Source: Mycolicibacterium monacense (GTDB lineage Bacteria; Actinomycetota; Actinomycetes; Mycobacteriales; Mycobacteriaceae). Taken from it: a DNA stretch of 64,000 nt. A model generated the notes under the pieces. That model was not told where the DNA came from. It saw nothing but the letters and a program-made list of their open reading frames with translations, and ran no database searches. Shown here in pieces: positions 39,497 to 48,653 of this stretch; position 1 is the stretch's first letter; each line of letters starts with the position of its first letter. The stretch is taken from contig NZ_AP022617.1 in assembly GCF_010731575.1 (NCBI RefSeq), positions 5,456,001 through 5,520,000 of the forward strand, given 5' to 3'. The translations under genes and the position numbers were made by a program.

Positions 39497-41539
39497 TCAA
39501 CTCGAGGGTAGGCCCAGCTTGTCGAAGAAGGCGCGGTTCCGCTCGGTCGCCGCATTGACCAGCCCGTCGAAGCTCATGACTTCGATGTAGGCCTTGGCGT
39601 TGTCGTTGAAGCCGAAGTATCCGAGGCCGTCATGGGTCGGCCGCAGGTTGGAGACCTCGCACCGCTCGATCATCTTGTCCGTCAGGTCCGCGACGATGTA
39701 GCAGAACGCCGGCGGGTCCTGAGTCGGCGGGATCGGCCTCCCGGTCGCCGTTAGTACACCACCGGCGCGAACCCTCTTCACGTAGTCGAGGCACTGCTGT
39801 ATCGGGTTCTTGTCCTCGGTGGCGTCCTTGCGCATGGGGCGCTTGATCTCGACCACAACGATCGACGGCAGGGGCAGTCTCTCTCCTTCAGCTGCGAGTA
39901 CAGGTGAGTCGACGAGCCGCGTCGCGAGGATGTCGGGCTCTTTGGTGGACTCGTCCCCAGTGATCGGCATGCTCTTGAGCGTCTTATCAGAGGCGAGGTA
40001 GTCGTGGAAGGCAAGTCGCTCGTCGATGATCCACAGGTTGGACGCGTCGGTGGCGATGTCGTTGGACTCCGTTCGCATCGGGATGATCAGTGAATGGATT
40101 GCGTCTTCGCGGCTGTATTTCCCGTCCGTGTCCGCCCGGATCAGACGCGCGAGTAGATCCAGTACCGTCCGGCGGCGTGACACGTATGCGGCCAGGTCAG
40201 ATTGATTGATCTCGCTGACGGTGCTGAGGTACGCAGCAAGACGTTCCGCGTAATCCTCCGCCGGCTCGGAATCGGCCTCTGCGGAGATCTGCTGGCCCTG
40301 CACGAACGCTTCCGCCTCGATCTTCTGTAGATGCCCATGGAGCTGGAGCTCGAGGTCCTGATCCTTCACCGAGGGGTCGACCGTAATGCCGCGCTCCTCG
40401 ATCCTGGCCAGCACCGGCCGGTACCGCGGGGCGCGTGTGCTCACGAAGTCGTGGACCCGCTGCTTGCCTTGTGTGCGGGCTGAATCAAGCGGCTCCTTCA
40501 GCATGTTCCCGATTTCCTGGAGCACGGCAGCCCGGATGTCGTCCAGCGCGAGGTCGTCGCCGAGCTGGTCGCCCTCAATACGGTCGGCGATATCGAACGC
40601 CGTCCGGTCGGACCGAACGCGTTCGTCGAGGTAGCCCGACGTCAGGTAACACGCGTAGACGAACTCACCGGACTCCCCGTCCTTGAGCCTGCCATGAAGC
40701 CCTGGGACCTTCCCGTTCAAGTTCTCTTCGATGACGACACGGCTCGCCGCGCACCAGTGGAGGCGAGGGACGGAGGTGCGCGCGGAAGGCTTGAGGCGCA
40801 GGTTCAGCATGTCGAACCGTTGCCCCTCGACCTCGATTGTTGACGACGACATCTTTGAGTCCACGAACTCGTCCATCAGGTCGGCCAGGGACACCGCCTC
40901 GTCGTCGTCCGCGACCACCACCACGGGCGCGCCTCCGGGCCGGAGGAAGTACCAGATGCAGTGTTCGAGCACCTCACGCGCAATGGCATCGACACCCTTC
41001 GGCGCGTACTGCTGAAACGTCTTCTTGAACCCATCGAGGTGCACTTCAGCTCCGGGCTGTGTGAACCCGTCCGTATCGCCGTCGTCCTCAACCTCGCGGT
41101 CGATCGAGAACCTGAACTGGCGACCCCGGAGTGTGCCGGTTTCGTCCTCGTACGTGCTGCGCACCGATACCCTGTCGAATGCTTTGAGCCAGAGGAGCCG
41201 TCCCACGCCACGGCAGCCGAGGTCTGACTTATAGTCGCTGTCCAGGGTCTCGAACGAGGAGAGGTTCGCCGACGTGAATCCCACGCCGTCGTCCTTCACG
41301 GTGAATCCGACGATCGGCTTCATGGGAGCACGACCGGGACCCGCGGCGCCGAAGTCAAACTCCGCCTGGGCGTCGCGGTGCACCTTCACGTCGACCCGCC
41401 CTGGACGGTTTGGGTCTTTGGGCCGTGCGTCGATCGACTGGATGCTGTTCACTATCGCCTCAAGGAGCGGTAGCAGGGCGTGACTCTTGGGCAGGCTTGT
41501 GTTCCGGACTCGACCCGCCAGCGAGGTGGTCAGTGCCAT
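39497..41539 (-). CDS. GHKL ATPase fused to PD-(D/E)XK-like nuclease
   Basis: A 680-residue protein. The N-terminus is a GHKL (Hsp90/MORC/MutL) ATPase: LLEAIVNSIQSIDA holds the catalytic Glu27 and Asn31, VKDDGVGF (81-88) is the DxGxG motif, and GCRGVGRLLWLKAF (108-121) is the second glycine motif. Residues 350-520 are mostly helical. Near 536 a PD is followed by VVVEIKRPMRKD (about 560-571) and QQCLDYVKRV, the pattern PD-ExK-QxxxY of restriction-type nucleases. The architecture suggests ATP-gated DNA clamping and cleavage. It stands alone in the island, about 280 bp from the winged-helix gene. A phage-defence role is inferred. Confidence 0.8.
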   Translation of the reverse strand: MALTTSLAGRVRNTSLPKSHALLPLLEAIVNSIQSIDARPKDPNRPGRVDVKVHRDAQAEFDFGAAGPGRAPMKPIVGFTVKDDGVGFTSANLSSFETLDSDYKSDLGCRGVGRLLWLKAFDRVSVRSTYEDETGTLRGRQFRFSIDREVEDDGDTDGFTQPGAEVHLDGFKKTFQQYAPKGVDAIAREVLEHCIWYFLRPGGAPVVVVADDDEAVSLADLMDEFVDSKMSSSTIEVEGQRFDMLNLRLKPSARTSVPRLHWCAASRVVIEENLNGKVPGLHGRLKDGESGEFVYACYLTSGYLDERVRSDRTAFDIADRIEGDQLGDDLALDDIRAAVLQEIGNMLKEPLDSARTQGKQRVHDFVSTRAPRYRPVLARIEERGITVDPSVKDQDLELQLHGHLQKIEAEAFVQGQQISAEADSEPAEDYAERLAAYLSTVSEINQSDLAAYVSRRRTVLDLLARLIRADTDGKYSREDAIHSLIIPMRTESNDIATDASNLWIIDERLAFHDYLASDKTLKSMPITGDESTKEPDILATRLVDSPVLAAEGERLPLPSIVVVEIKRPMRKDATEDKNPIQQCLDYVKRVRAGGVLTATGRPIPPTQDPPAFCYIVADLTDKMIERCEVSNLRPTHDGLGYFGFNDNAKAYIEVMSFDGLVNAATERNRAFFDKLGLPSS

Positions 41540-42244
41540 GGTGTCCCCCTACCTCAGTCGAGCGCCTAAGCCTATAGGCGGAGTTCAGCCTCCGGCGGGG
41601 TATCGCCGCGGGGTCCAAACCCTGGCGCATGTCTGGCGCAATCGTGATCGTCTCACTGATGGCCGACAGCTCCGCACTGACATCGCTGTCGCCGGAGCGA
41701 CGCTGCCTCGGCAGTGGATATCTGCGTCTGTGAACAGAGCCAAGTTTCCAGGTGCCGATGTATCAGTGGTCAACCTCGGTGTCCGACTCGGACTCAGTCG
41801 CCCGGCTGTGCGGTCATCGCCGCGTATCGGTTAAACAGCAGCTGCTGGCGGACGGTTTCGTCAACATTTCCGTCAATCCCGAATTTCCAGGACTCAGACG
41901 CCACCCATCGCATCGCTGCACCGCTCATGTCTGCGGGCGACCCTTGCGATAACGAACTCCGCGGCACCGCCCTTACAACGACGCCGGCCACGAGCACCTT
42001 CTAAATGCAAGGACCGATGCCGCTGATTGCCCTCGCAATCCTCGCAGAACAGTGTCTTGCGCAGTGCCCGATTGGGTGTGGACGCAATATCGTCCGTCGA
42101 TAAGCGGCCTGCTGTACTGGCGTAGGGGTCATATTCGGGCGGGGCGAATTCCACGCTGACGGGTTTGGTTGGCAGCCGGTCGCCACCTTTTTGATTCGTA
42201 TGCCTGTTGACTTCCCGCGTATGGGCGACGGCGCGAAGCGGTGT
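41540..42244. other. intergenic region with few coding signs
   Basis: The 705 bp between the GHKL-nuclease start and the MmpL stop has no long frame with normal codon bias. A small minus-strand frame (41894-42154) with a cysteine motif is the only candidate. The rest probably contains the promoter of the GHKL gene and remnant DNA. Confidence 0.55.
41894..42154 (-). CDS. possible small zinc-ribbon protein
   Basis: A GTG-started frame of 86 codons with LFCEDCEGNQRHRSLHL and RRRCKGGAAEFVIAR. A CxxC followed by a single Cys resembles a zinc ribbon whose second pair is broken (CKGG where CxxC would be expected). Ribosome site is weak. It may be a decayed gene. Confidence 0.3.
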   Translation of the reverse strand: MEFAPPEYDPYASTAGRLSTDDIASTPNRALRKTLFCEDCEGNQRHRSLHLEGARGRRRCKGGAAEFVIARVARRHERCSDAMGGV

Positions 42245-45200
42245 TCAGGTTGTGCTGGTGTTTGGTTTGGTGGGCCACCAGCTGGCTTCGCGTAGGAGTG
42301 TGGCGATGGCGGGCACGGTGAGGGTGCGTACGAGGAAGGTGTCGAGCAGTAGTCCGAATCCGATGATGAGGCCGGCTTGGATCATGATGGCCACCGAGCC
42401 AACCATGAGGCCGAACATGCTGACGGCGAAGATGAGGCCGGCGGAGGTGATGACGGCGCCGGTGTTGGCGACGGTGCGCAGCACGCCGACGCGGATGTTG
42501 CTTCCGGATTCTTCGCGTAGTCGGGAGACGAGCAGCATGTTGTAGTCGGCTCCGACGGCGACGAGGATAATGAATGCCAACAGTGGTACGGGCCAGGCGA
42601 TTTCCTGCCCAAAGATCCATTGGAATACCAGGACGCCGAATCCGATCGAGGCGAGGTAGTTGAGCAGGACGGTGCCGAGAAGATAGATCGGTGCCAGTAG
42701 TGCGCGCAGCAGCAGCACCAGGATGATGCCGACAATGACGGTGGTGGCGAGGGCCAGTTGGGCGAAGTCTGCCCACAGGAGCCGTTGGATGTCGGAATTG
42801 ACGGCTGGGAAGCCGGCGACAGAGACGGTGGCGTCAGAAAGCGAGGTGTTGGGCCGTGCGGTGTTGGCGGTGTTGGTGATGCGGTTGGCGAGGTCCATGG
42901 CTTCGACGCTGTAGGGGTCGTGGCTGGTTTCGATCATGAACCGTGCTGTTTTGCCGTCGGGTGAGAGGAATTGCTTGGCGACGTCGGTGAATTGGCGGTT
43001 CTCGAAGGCGTTGGCGGGCAGGTAGAAACCGCTTGATGAGTCGGAGTCCTGGGCCGCGCGTGCGGAGTTTTGTAGCTGGGTGGCGATCTGGCTCATCCCG
43101 GAGAGCATGTCGATGTTGCTGTCGGCCAGGGTGCGCACACCGGTGGCCAACGCTTGGGCGCCGGAGGCGAGTTGGCCGATCCCGTCTTGTAGGCGGCGCA
43201 GGTTGCCAGCCAGGTCAGCGGGGTTTCCGAGGGCCCCGAAGGCCTTGTCGAGCGAGGTGACGGCGTTCTGGACGTTGGTGAGTGTTCCGGCGACGGTGGC
43301 ATTGCTGGCGGGGTCATAGCGGTCGCCGAGGTCGGCGATCTGGTTGAAGAATCCGCTGTTGCGCAGTGTGATCAGGATCTGTACTTGGTCGCGGATCTGG
43401 GCGCATTGGGGTGTGGTGGCACACCACGGCGAGGTGTTGAGGGCACCCACGAGCGGCTCCAAAGTGGTGATCGCGTGTTGTGCCTGGTCGGCCAGGGGGC
43501 GTAGTCCTGGGCCGGATTGGATGGCCTGATCGACCGCAGGGGCGGTCGCTGACAGTTGTTGCAGCAGTGGTCGGAACTGGTTGACCTGAGTGCCAGCGGA
43601 TTGGGCTTGAGTGAGGATTCCCGCCAGGGGGGCTAGGGCGGTGCGCACGGTGGTGTCGAGTTGGGCCAGTCCGCCGGCGAGTTGATCGGCGCCGTCGGTG
43701 AGTTTCGTGAGGTCGTCTCGGCGGGCGTTGCCGTCGGCGACTGCGCCGGCCATCTTGTCTCCAATTTGACCGTTTTGCCAGGCCAGTTGCGCTTGATCGA
43801 GGCGTTCCCCGGTGGGGCGGGTGACACCCGAGACTTTGGTGACACCGGGAACCTGGGAGACGCGGGACGCCATTTCGTCGAGGTCGGCCAGTCCCTTGCC
43901 GGTGCGCATGTCGGTGGGGCTCTCGACGACGAGGAATTCGGTGATGACGACGTCTTTTCGGAAGTGGCGGTCCAGCAGCTGATAGCCCTGGTTGCTGGCG
44001 GTGGTGGCAGGTTGGCCTTTGCGGTCGTCGTAGCTGATTTTGATGGTCACGGCTACCGCGGACAGTGCGAGCAGGGTGACGAGGCTGACGATCAGCAGCG
44101 GCACCGGGCGGCGCACCACCGCCACGGCGACACTGTTCCAGTAGCGACGGGTGCGATCGGATTTGGGTTCACCGATGCCACGTTTAGCTGCCAGCGCCAG
44201 CACTGGTGGCAGCAGGGTGACTGTGGCCAGGAAACCGAAGAGAACTGCGATGGCGCACGCCGGGCCCAGGGCGGCGAACACACTCAAGCGGGCGAACACC
44301 ATCGCCAGGAAGGCGAGTGCGACAGTGGCTGCTGAGGCCAGGATTACGCGGCCGATGCTGGCGGTGGCGTGGATGATGGCCTGATCCGCCGGCACCTGTG
44401 CGCGGCGCTGCTCGTGGTAGCGGCTGATCAGGAACACGGTGTAGTCGGTGCCGGCGCCGAGCAGGATCGCGGTCATGAACGCGACGGTGAATTGGGACAC
44501 CGGCATACCCATCTCGCCGAGCGCGGACAGTACGCCGCGCCCGACGGCCAGGCTCAGTCCGATGACCAGCAGCGGCAGTAGTGCGGTGAACACCGACCGG
44601 TAGACGATCAGCAGGATCAGGGCGATCATGCCGGCGGTGGCGATCGAGATCAACAGCAGATCGTGCTCGGCGGAGGCGATCATGTCACTGAACGTCGCCG
44701 GCGGTCCGGTGACGTGCGCGGTGGTGGTGGAGTCGCTGAACACCTCGGCGGTGATGTCACGCACCGCCTTGACTGACTCGGCGGCCGTGGGGTCACCCAG
44801 CGTGCCGGTCACTCCGACCGGCAGATACCACGATTTGCCGTCGGCGCTGACGGCTTGGGTTTTCGTGACCGGATCGGCCAGCAGATCCTGCACGAGCAAC
44901 ACGTGCTCACTGTCGGCGCGCAGCCGCTCCAGAAGGCGGTCGTAGCGCTGCTGGGCCGCAGGGGTCAGCCCGGCAGGATCTTCCATGGCCACAATCAGCA
45001 CGGTTTTCGACCCTTGCTCGCCGAAGGCCGTGCTCATCCGCTCCACCGTCTGCAGGGACGGGGCGTCGCGCGGTATCAGATCCACCGACTGCTGCCGAAC
45101 CACCGTCTCCAACTGGGGGAACAGCAGCGCCAGGATGATGGCGGCGCCGATCCACACCCCGATGGTTAGTGCTTTGTGCCGCACTGTGAATCGGCCCAGC

Positions 45201-45313
45201 GCCGCCAGCCGGGCGCTGTACTCGCGGCTGTGTGGGGGATCGGCGGAAGGGCTGTCACGCCGGCGAGTTGGGGCGGCAGGTGCTGTCGAGGAGCCTGTCG
45301 TGCGGTCGGTCAC
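42245..45313 (-). CDS. MmpL-family RND transporter
   Basis: A 1022-residue MmpL-type membrane transporter that exports lipids or drugs in mycobacteria using the proton gradient. There are about 12 TM helices: TM1 at 47-67 (ALTIGVWIGAAIILALLFP), a block at 215-370, another at about 395-415, and a last block from about 860. The conserved Asp-Tyr proton relay pairs are GAGTDYTVFLISRYHE (about 288) and AVGADYNMLLVSRLREE (about 922). The large extracytoplasmic loop between is helical. GTG at 45313 follows a strong AGGGGAGG site. No MmpS gene is adjacent; a DUF6188 gene lies upstream. Confidence 0.92.
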   Translation of the reverse strand: MTDRTTGSSTAPAAPTRRRDSPSADPPHSREYSARLAALGRFTVRHKALTIGVWIGAAIILALLFPQLETVVRQQSVDLIPRDAPSLQTVERMSTAFGEQGSKTVLIVAMEDPAGLTPAAQQRYDRLLERLRADSEHVLLVQDLLADPVTKTQAVSADGKSWYLPVGVTGTLGDPTAAESVKAVRDITAEVFSDSTTTAHVTGPPATFSDMIASAEHDLLLISIATAGMIALILLIVYRSVFTALLPLLVIGLSLAVGRGVLSALGEMGMPVSQFTVAFMTAILLGAGTDYTVFLISRYHEQRRAQVPADQAIIHATASIGRVILASAATVALAFLAMVFARLSVFAALGPACAIAVLFGFLATVTLLPPVLALAAKRGIGEPKSDRTRRYWNSVAVAVVRRPVPLLIVSLVTLLALSAVAVTIKISYDDRKGQPATTASNQGYQLLDRHFRKDVVITEFLVVESPTDMRTGKGLADLDEMASRVSQVPGVTKVSGVTRPTGERLDQAQLAWQNGQIGDKMAGAVADGNARRDDLTKLTDGADQLAGGLAQLDTTVRTALAPLAGILTQAQSAGTQVNQFRPLLQQLSATAPAVDQAIQSGPGLRPLADQAQHAITTLEPLVGALNTSPWCATTPQCAQIRDQVQILITLRNSGFFNQIADLGDRYDPASNATVAGTLTNVQNAVTSLDKAFGALGNPADLAGNLRRLQDGIGQLASGAQALATGVRTLADSNIDMLSGMSQIATQLQNSARAAQDSDSSSGFYLPANAFENRQFTDVAKQFLSPDGKTARFMIETSHDPYSVEAMDLANRITNTANTARPNTSLSDATVSVAGFPAVNSDIQRLLWADFAQLALATTVIVGIILVLLLRALLAPIYLLGTVLLNYLASIGFGVLVFQWIFGQEIAWPVPLLAFIILVAVGADYNMLLVSRLREESGSNIRVGVLRTVANTGAVITSAGLIFAVSMFGLMVGSVAIMIQAGLIIGFGLLLDTFLVRTLTVPAIATLLREASWWPTKPNTSTT

Positions 45314-45331
45314 CGAACCTCCCCTGGTCGA

Positions 45332-45358
45332 CGATACTATCAGTATCGCTACGCTACA
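45332..45358. promoter_or_regulatory. TetR operator candidate before mmpL
   Basis: CGATACT-ATC-AGTATCG (45332-45348) is a perfect 7-bp palindrome. Overlapping it, AGTATCG-CTA-CGCTACA (45342-45358) has the same 7-3-7 layout as the sites at 45884 and 47110. It lies 19 bp before the mmpL GTG. A second palindrome, CGCTAC-AGCAT-GTAGCG, follows at 45352-45368. Confidence 0.65.
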
Positions 45359-45406
45359 GCATGTAGCGAAGTGGTTCGCAGTTGGTCGGCGCCAGCTGGA
45401 GCGGGC

Positions 45407-45835
45407 CTATCGTCGGTTCACGATGTTGGCGTCGTCGTCGTCGGGGATGTCGTGCCGGACCACACGGACTCGCCCCTGAGGTAGGCAAGCCATGTATCCA
45501 TGTCGCTTTCCGTACAGCTCCCATGCGGTGACCTGCTCGTCGGGATCGACGTCGATGCGGTGCCCACGGGAGAAGGCCAGATGCAGACCTCCGTCGTCAC
45601 CAGACCAGGCCTGGGTGCACACAGCGCCGGCCAGATTGAGCAGCGGGCGCTCATGCACCGAGATCCGCAAGGGGTTGATGAGTACCGCCTCGGTGGGAAA
45701 GCGGCCGGCCGCAGGCAGGGTGAGCAGCAAGGGGCGCGAGATCACGACCTCGTTGTAGTCGTCAAGGTCCAACACCAAGCCGTCGCGCACAGAGACACGT
45801 TGCACGACACAGTCTTCAATCCATTGGGTGTACAT
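45407..45835 (-). CDS. DUF6188-family protein
   Basis: A 142-residue protein with MYTQWIEDCVVQRVSVRDGL at the start, RDGLVLDLDDYNEVVISRP, then LAGAVCTQAWSGDDGGLHLAF and a WELYGKRHGYMACLPQG end. This beta-rich pattern matches the DUF6188 proteins that I recall beside mycobacterial mmpL and TetR genes. No catalytic motif is known. A TetR-type operator precedes it (45884-45900). It is 93 bp upstream of mmpL with a separate operator in between, so each may have its own promoter. Confidence 0.75.
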   Translation of the reverse strand: MYTQWIEDCVVQRVSVRDGLVLDLDDYNEVVISRPLLLTLPAAGRFPTEAVLINPLRISVHERPLLNLAGAVCTQAWSGDDGGLHLAFSRGHRIDVDPDEQVTAWELYGKRHGYMACLPQGRVRVVRHDIPDDDDANIVNRR

Positions 45836-45883
45836 GGCCTTCTCCTTCGACGCATCGTTGAGCCGTACCTGAAGAGTACGACA

Positions 45884-45900
45884 GGTATCGCTGCGATACC
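45884..45900. promoter_or_regulatory. perfect TetR operator palindrome
   Basis: GGTATCG-CTG-CGATACC is a perfect 7-3-7 palindrome, 49 bp upstream of the DUF6188 start and just past the TetR stop. It is the best-matching of the three related sites in this cassette. Confidence 0.75.
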
Positions 45901-45910
45901 AGAAGTAGCG

Positions 45911-46582
45911 TTACGGTGCGGTTGTGCTCGGGGCCGCCCTGTCGATGACTCTGCGGGTGGCCCGGTCGATACGGTCGCGGGTATCGGCTGCCGACACGCG
46001 CCCACTGATGAAGGCAACGAGGTTGGCCAGCCAGATGTCGGAGATAACGCCGGCGACACACAGATCTGCCGGTGTCGGCTCGCCACCTCCGAGGGTGCGG
46101 GCCAGCAGGATTTCGATCGTTGCGGCGGCGCGGTCGAGCTCCGCAGCGGCGCGGGTGTCGGCAACGGCGAAGGCCCGGGTCATGGCGTCGGTCAGCAGCG
46201 GGTCGCGCTGCCACCGGTCGTGTAGGTGGGCGGTCAGTCGATCCAATCGCTGTTGCGGTGTGCCGGCACCGCTTGACCAGTCGCCGGAGACGTCGAGGCG
46301 CTGAAATTCTCGGGTCAGCGCTGCCACCAGCAGGTGGGTTTTGGCGGGGTAATAGCGGTATAGAGTGCCCACGGCGATACCGACTCGCTCGGCGACTGTC
46401 CGCATGTGGACCGCGTCGTAACCGCCCGTGGCAGCAACAGCCAGCGCGGCATCCATGATCGCTTCGCGGCGACGCGCTGAGGCACGCGAACGCGGCACCT
46501 CAGCTGCGTGGACCTGGTCGGCAGCTGAACTGCCCTGATTCTGTGCGGGATTGCTGCTCACGCGAGTGCTGGCGACACTCAT
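45911..46582 (-). CDS. TetR-family regulator of the MmpL cassette
   Basis: A 223-residue TetR protein. RREAIMDAALAVAATGGYDA and VAERVGIAVGTLYRYYPAKTHLL (about residues 38-83) are the DNA-binding domain, and resemble KstR. The C-terminal domain is helical and Ala-rich. Its ATG overlaps the stop of the thioesterase gene (ATGA), so they form an operon. Three similar palindromes lie before the thioesterase, DUF6188 and mmpL genes, and this is the most likely factor that binds them. They do not look like KstR sites, so cholesterol control is not implied. Confidence 0.87.
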   Translation of the reverse strand: MSVASTRVSSNPAQNQGSSAADQVHAAEVPRSRASARRREAIMDAALAVAATGGYDAVHMRTVAERVGIAVGTLYRYYPAKTHLLVAALTREFQRLDVSGDWSSGAGTPQQRLDRLTAHLHDRWQRDPLLTDAMTRAFAVADTRAAAELDRAAATIEILLARTLGGGEPTPADLCVAGVISDIWLANLVAFISGRVSAADTRDRIDRATRRVIDRAAPSTTAP

Positions 46583-47088
46583 GGCGTTTGGCCGTTGACG
46601 CCGCTGCGGCGCGAGAGCTGCTCGAAGATCTCACCGAAACCGCTGACGTCGCCGTGAGCGGCGAAATGCGCGGTGTCGACCACAACGAACACTGCGCTCG
46701 CAGTGAACCGGGTGACCCCCTCACAGGTCCCGGTCGCCGCAATATGCAGCGCCCGCCCCTCACGGGCGCTGATGTGCGCGGTGATCCGGTGGGGCTGGTG
46801 CAACGGCACTGGCTGCAAATACTCCACCGTCAGCGTGCGCGTCACCGCCGGCGTACCGGCGATCCACAACGTGAAGCCCAGCACGTCATCGCAGGCGGCG
46901 GCCACCGCCCCACCATGCGCCAAGCCTGGGGCTCCAATGTGACGCTCGTCGAACGTAACATCGGCATACACCGAATCCGCACTGCGGTGGACCTCCAAAT
47001 GCAGGCCGTGCGGGTTGGCCGGGCCGCACCCCATGCACGTCGGGGTGTGCGAAGGTAGCCGTTCGGACGGTACTGCAGTTTCTGGCAC
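46579..47088 (-). CDS. PaaI-like hotdog-fold thioesterase
   Basis: A 169-residue protein from GTG 47088 (VPETAVPSERLPSHTPTCMGC), preceded by a GGGAG site; a longer frame to 47139 would cover the operator. The hotdog core is GAPGLAHGGAVAAACDDVLG, with HGG and the catalytic-type Asp, then TRTLTVEYLQPVPLHQPHRIT. CMGCGPANPHGLHL at the N-terminus is a common feature of this group. It hydrolyses acyl thioesters; in this cassette it could serve lipid made for MmpL export (inference). It is the first gene of the tetR operon. Confidence 0.82.
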   Translation of the reverse strand: MPETAVPSERLPSHTPTCMGCGPANPHGLHLEVHRSADSVYADVTFDERHIGAPGLAHGGAVAAACDDVLGFTLWIAGTPAVTRTLTVEYLQPVPLHQPHRITAHISAREGRALHIAATGTCEGVTRFTASAVFVVVDTAHFAAHGDVSGFGEIFEQLSRRSGVNGQTP

Positions 47089-47109
47089 GAGGACACTCCC
47101 GGTACATCT

Positions 47110-47126
47110 AGTTTCGCTGCGATACT
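47110..47126. promoter_or_regulatory. TetR operator candidate before thioesterase
   Basis: AGTTTCG-CTG-CGATACT has the same 7-3-7 form as 45884-45900, with one mismatch between its arms. It sits 22 bp before the thioesterase GTG and in the divergent gap shared with the second tetR gene. Confidence 0.6.
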
Positions 47127-47192
47127 CTTGGTACCACAACTGCTAGACTGTCGTGCGCGACATCGCCTGAAATCGACCGCCGAGGTGACCCC

Positions 47193-47906
47193 GTGAGCGA
47201 CAGCAGTCAGCCATCCCTGCACGATGACGACGACATCGACCCGCGGCGGATACGGTCACGCAACCGGTTATTGGACGCTGCCGCAACACTTCTGAGCACC
47301 GGAGGCGTCGAGGCCGTCACCATCGATGCCGTCACCAAAGCATCCAAGGTTGCCCGCACCACCCTCTATCGGCATTTTCAGAGCTCGTCGCATCTGCTTG
47401 CCGCCACGTTCGAGCGGCTACTGCCGCAGGTGACCACACCGGCACCCACCAGCGGTTCCCTGCGTGATCAACTGATTGAGCTGCTCAGCCGCCAAGCCGC
47501 CCTGTTCAACGACGCCCCGCTGCACGTCACCACCCTGGCATGGCTCTCACTCGGGCCGACCGGCGCCAAAGACGAGACCGACGATCGCCACGCATCCGGG
47601 GCTCTGCGGGCCCGAGTCGTCGACCAGTACCGACAACCGTTCGACGCGCTACTCAACGGCGATAAAGCTCGAGCCGAACTCGACGACTTCGACCTTGAAT
47701 TGGCGCTGTGCCAACTCGTCGGCCCGCTGGCCTTCGCACGCATGACCGGGATTCGCACCGTAACCCACAAGGACTGCGCGAACATCGTCGACGATTTCCT
47801 CGCCGCCCACCGCAAAATCGTGGAAGACGGCGGCGACCGGGTGAAGCCCAGGAGCACGCGGCGGTCGGACGGGGCGCGCCGTCCGTCTAGACAGATAGTC
47901 ACCTGA
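47193..47906 (+). CDS. TetR/AcrR-family regulator
   Basis: A 237-residue regulator from GTG 47193 (VSDSSQPSLHDDDD). The HTH region is SRNRLLDAAATLLSTGGVEA and VTKASKVARTTLYRHFQSSSHLL (about residues 28-73). The tail is basic. It is divergent from the thioesterase/tetR operon, and the operator at 47110-47126 lies in the shared gap of about 100 bp. It belongs to a different TetR branch from the 223-residue protein. Its ligand is unknown. Confidence 0.87.
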   Translation: MSDSSQPSLHDDDDIDPRRIRSRNRLLDAAATLLSTGGVEAVTIDAVTKASKVARTTLYRHFQSSSHLLAATFERLLPQVTTPAPTSGSLRDQLIELLSRQAALFNDAPLHVTTLAWLSLGPTGAKDETDDRHASGALRARVVDQYRQPFDALLNGDKARAELDDFDLELALCQLVGPLAFARMTGIRTVTHKDCANIVDDFLAAHRKIVEDGGDRVKPRSTRRSDGARRPSRQIVT

Positions 47907-48653
47907 TACCGGCACGGGGCGGCTCTGTCGGCAACCGCAGCGACCCTGAATGCACACGGCGGAGCTGTTTAACCCAACTCCGATCGCAGGCAAGAAGTAC
48001 GTTCGACAACGGAACGGTTTGATCCCTGAATAGTTGCCGGGACGTCAACCATATCGGCGGAGGATCCGCCCGTAGACAGCCCGGGACGTCCCCGCCGCAA
48101 GCCGTCTTGACCGAGAAATAGGGCGCCGGGTTCACCAGCGCCGGTGCGCCGACTTCGTGTGGCAGGTTGCGCCATTGACGTGCCCGCAGAGGGATTCCGA
48201 CTGCCCGACGACTCTCGATGCCCATAGTGGGCCACGGTGTGCGAATCTCGGTGCCGAACCACGGCGTCTAGCTACAGCGGGTTCGAGCGGTACATGCATT
48301 CACGCCGGCCACCTCGGCCGCGTGCGCCGGAGAACGAATTTCGTCCGTCGAAAATCAGCGGATCACCGCCCAGAATGCAAGAGGTGTGTGGGTCGTGCCT
48401 TTGAACAGCGAGTTCGGACCGGGGGCGGCCGAAGGTCGCGGTGCGGATGGCAGGAGGAGTAGCTATCGGAGTCAGGCGGGGAAAGCAGCCGTCGGGCTAA
48501 AGAGATGCCAGGATTTGTGACGCTTACTGGGGACTGCGCGAGAACAGTTTCGCAATCGCGAAGAGGCCTGCGGGGTGCTCTGTGGGCCCGATGCCCCATC
48601 AACTTGGCGCACCCCGTTCGTTGGCGGAGCAGCGGCTGCCTATCGTTGGAGAC
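47907..48653. other. 747-bp region without a supported gene
   Basis: No frame of usual codon bias is found on either strand. A short hairpin (GGCGGA-GGA-TCCGCC, 48056-48070) is present. The area may hold decayed sequence from an earlier insertion. Confidence 0.5.

Noticed and set aside
41487..41834. 115-codon plus-strand frame
   Set aside because: It starts inside the GHKL gene on the opposite strand, and composition and codon bias do not suggest a gene.
45911..46582. KstR-type cholesterol regulator
   Set aside because: Similarity is limited to the HTH, and the local palindromes (GGTATCG-CTG-CGATACC) do not resemble the KstR site; the cassette has no sterol genes.
47899..48225. 108-codon minus-strand frame in the 48-kb gap
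   Set aside because: No ribosome site, no recognisable domain, and codon use unlike its neighbours.
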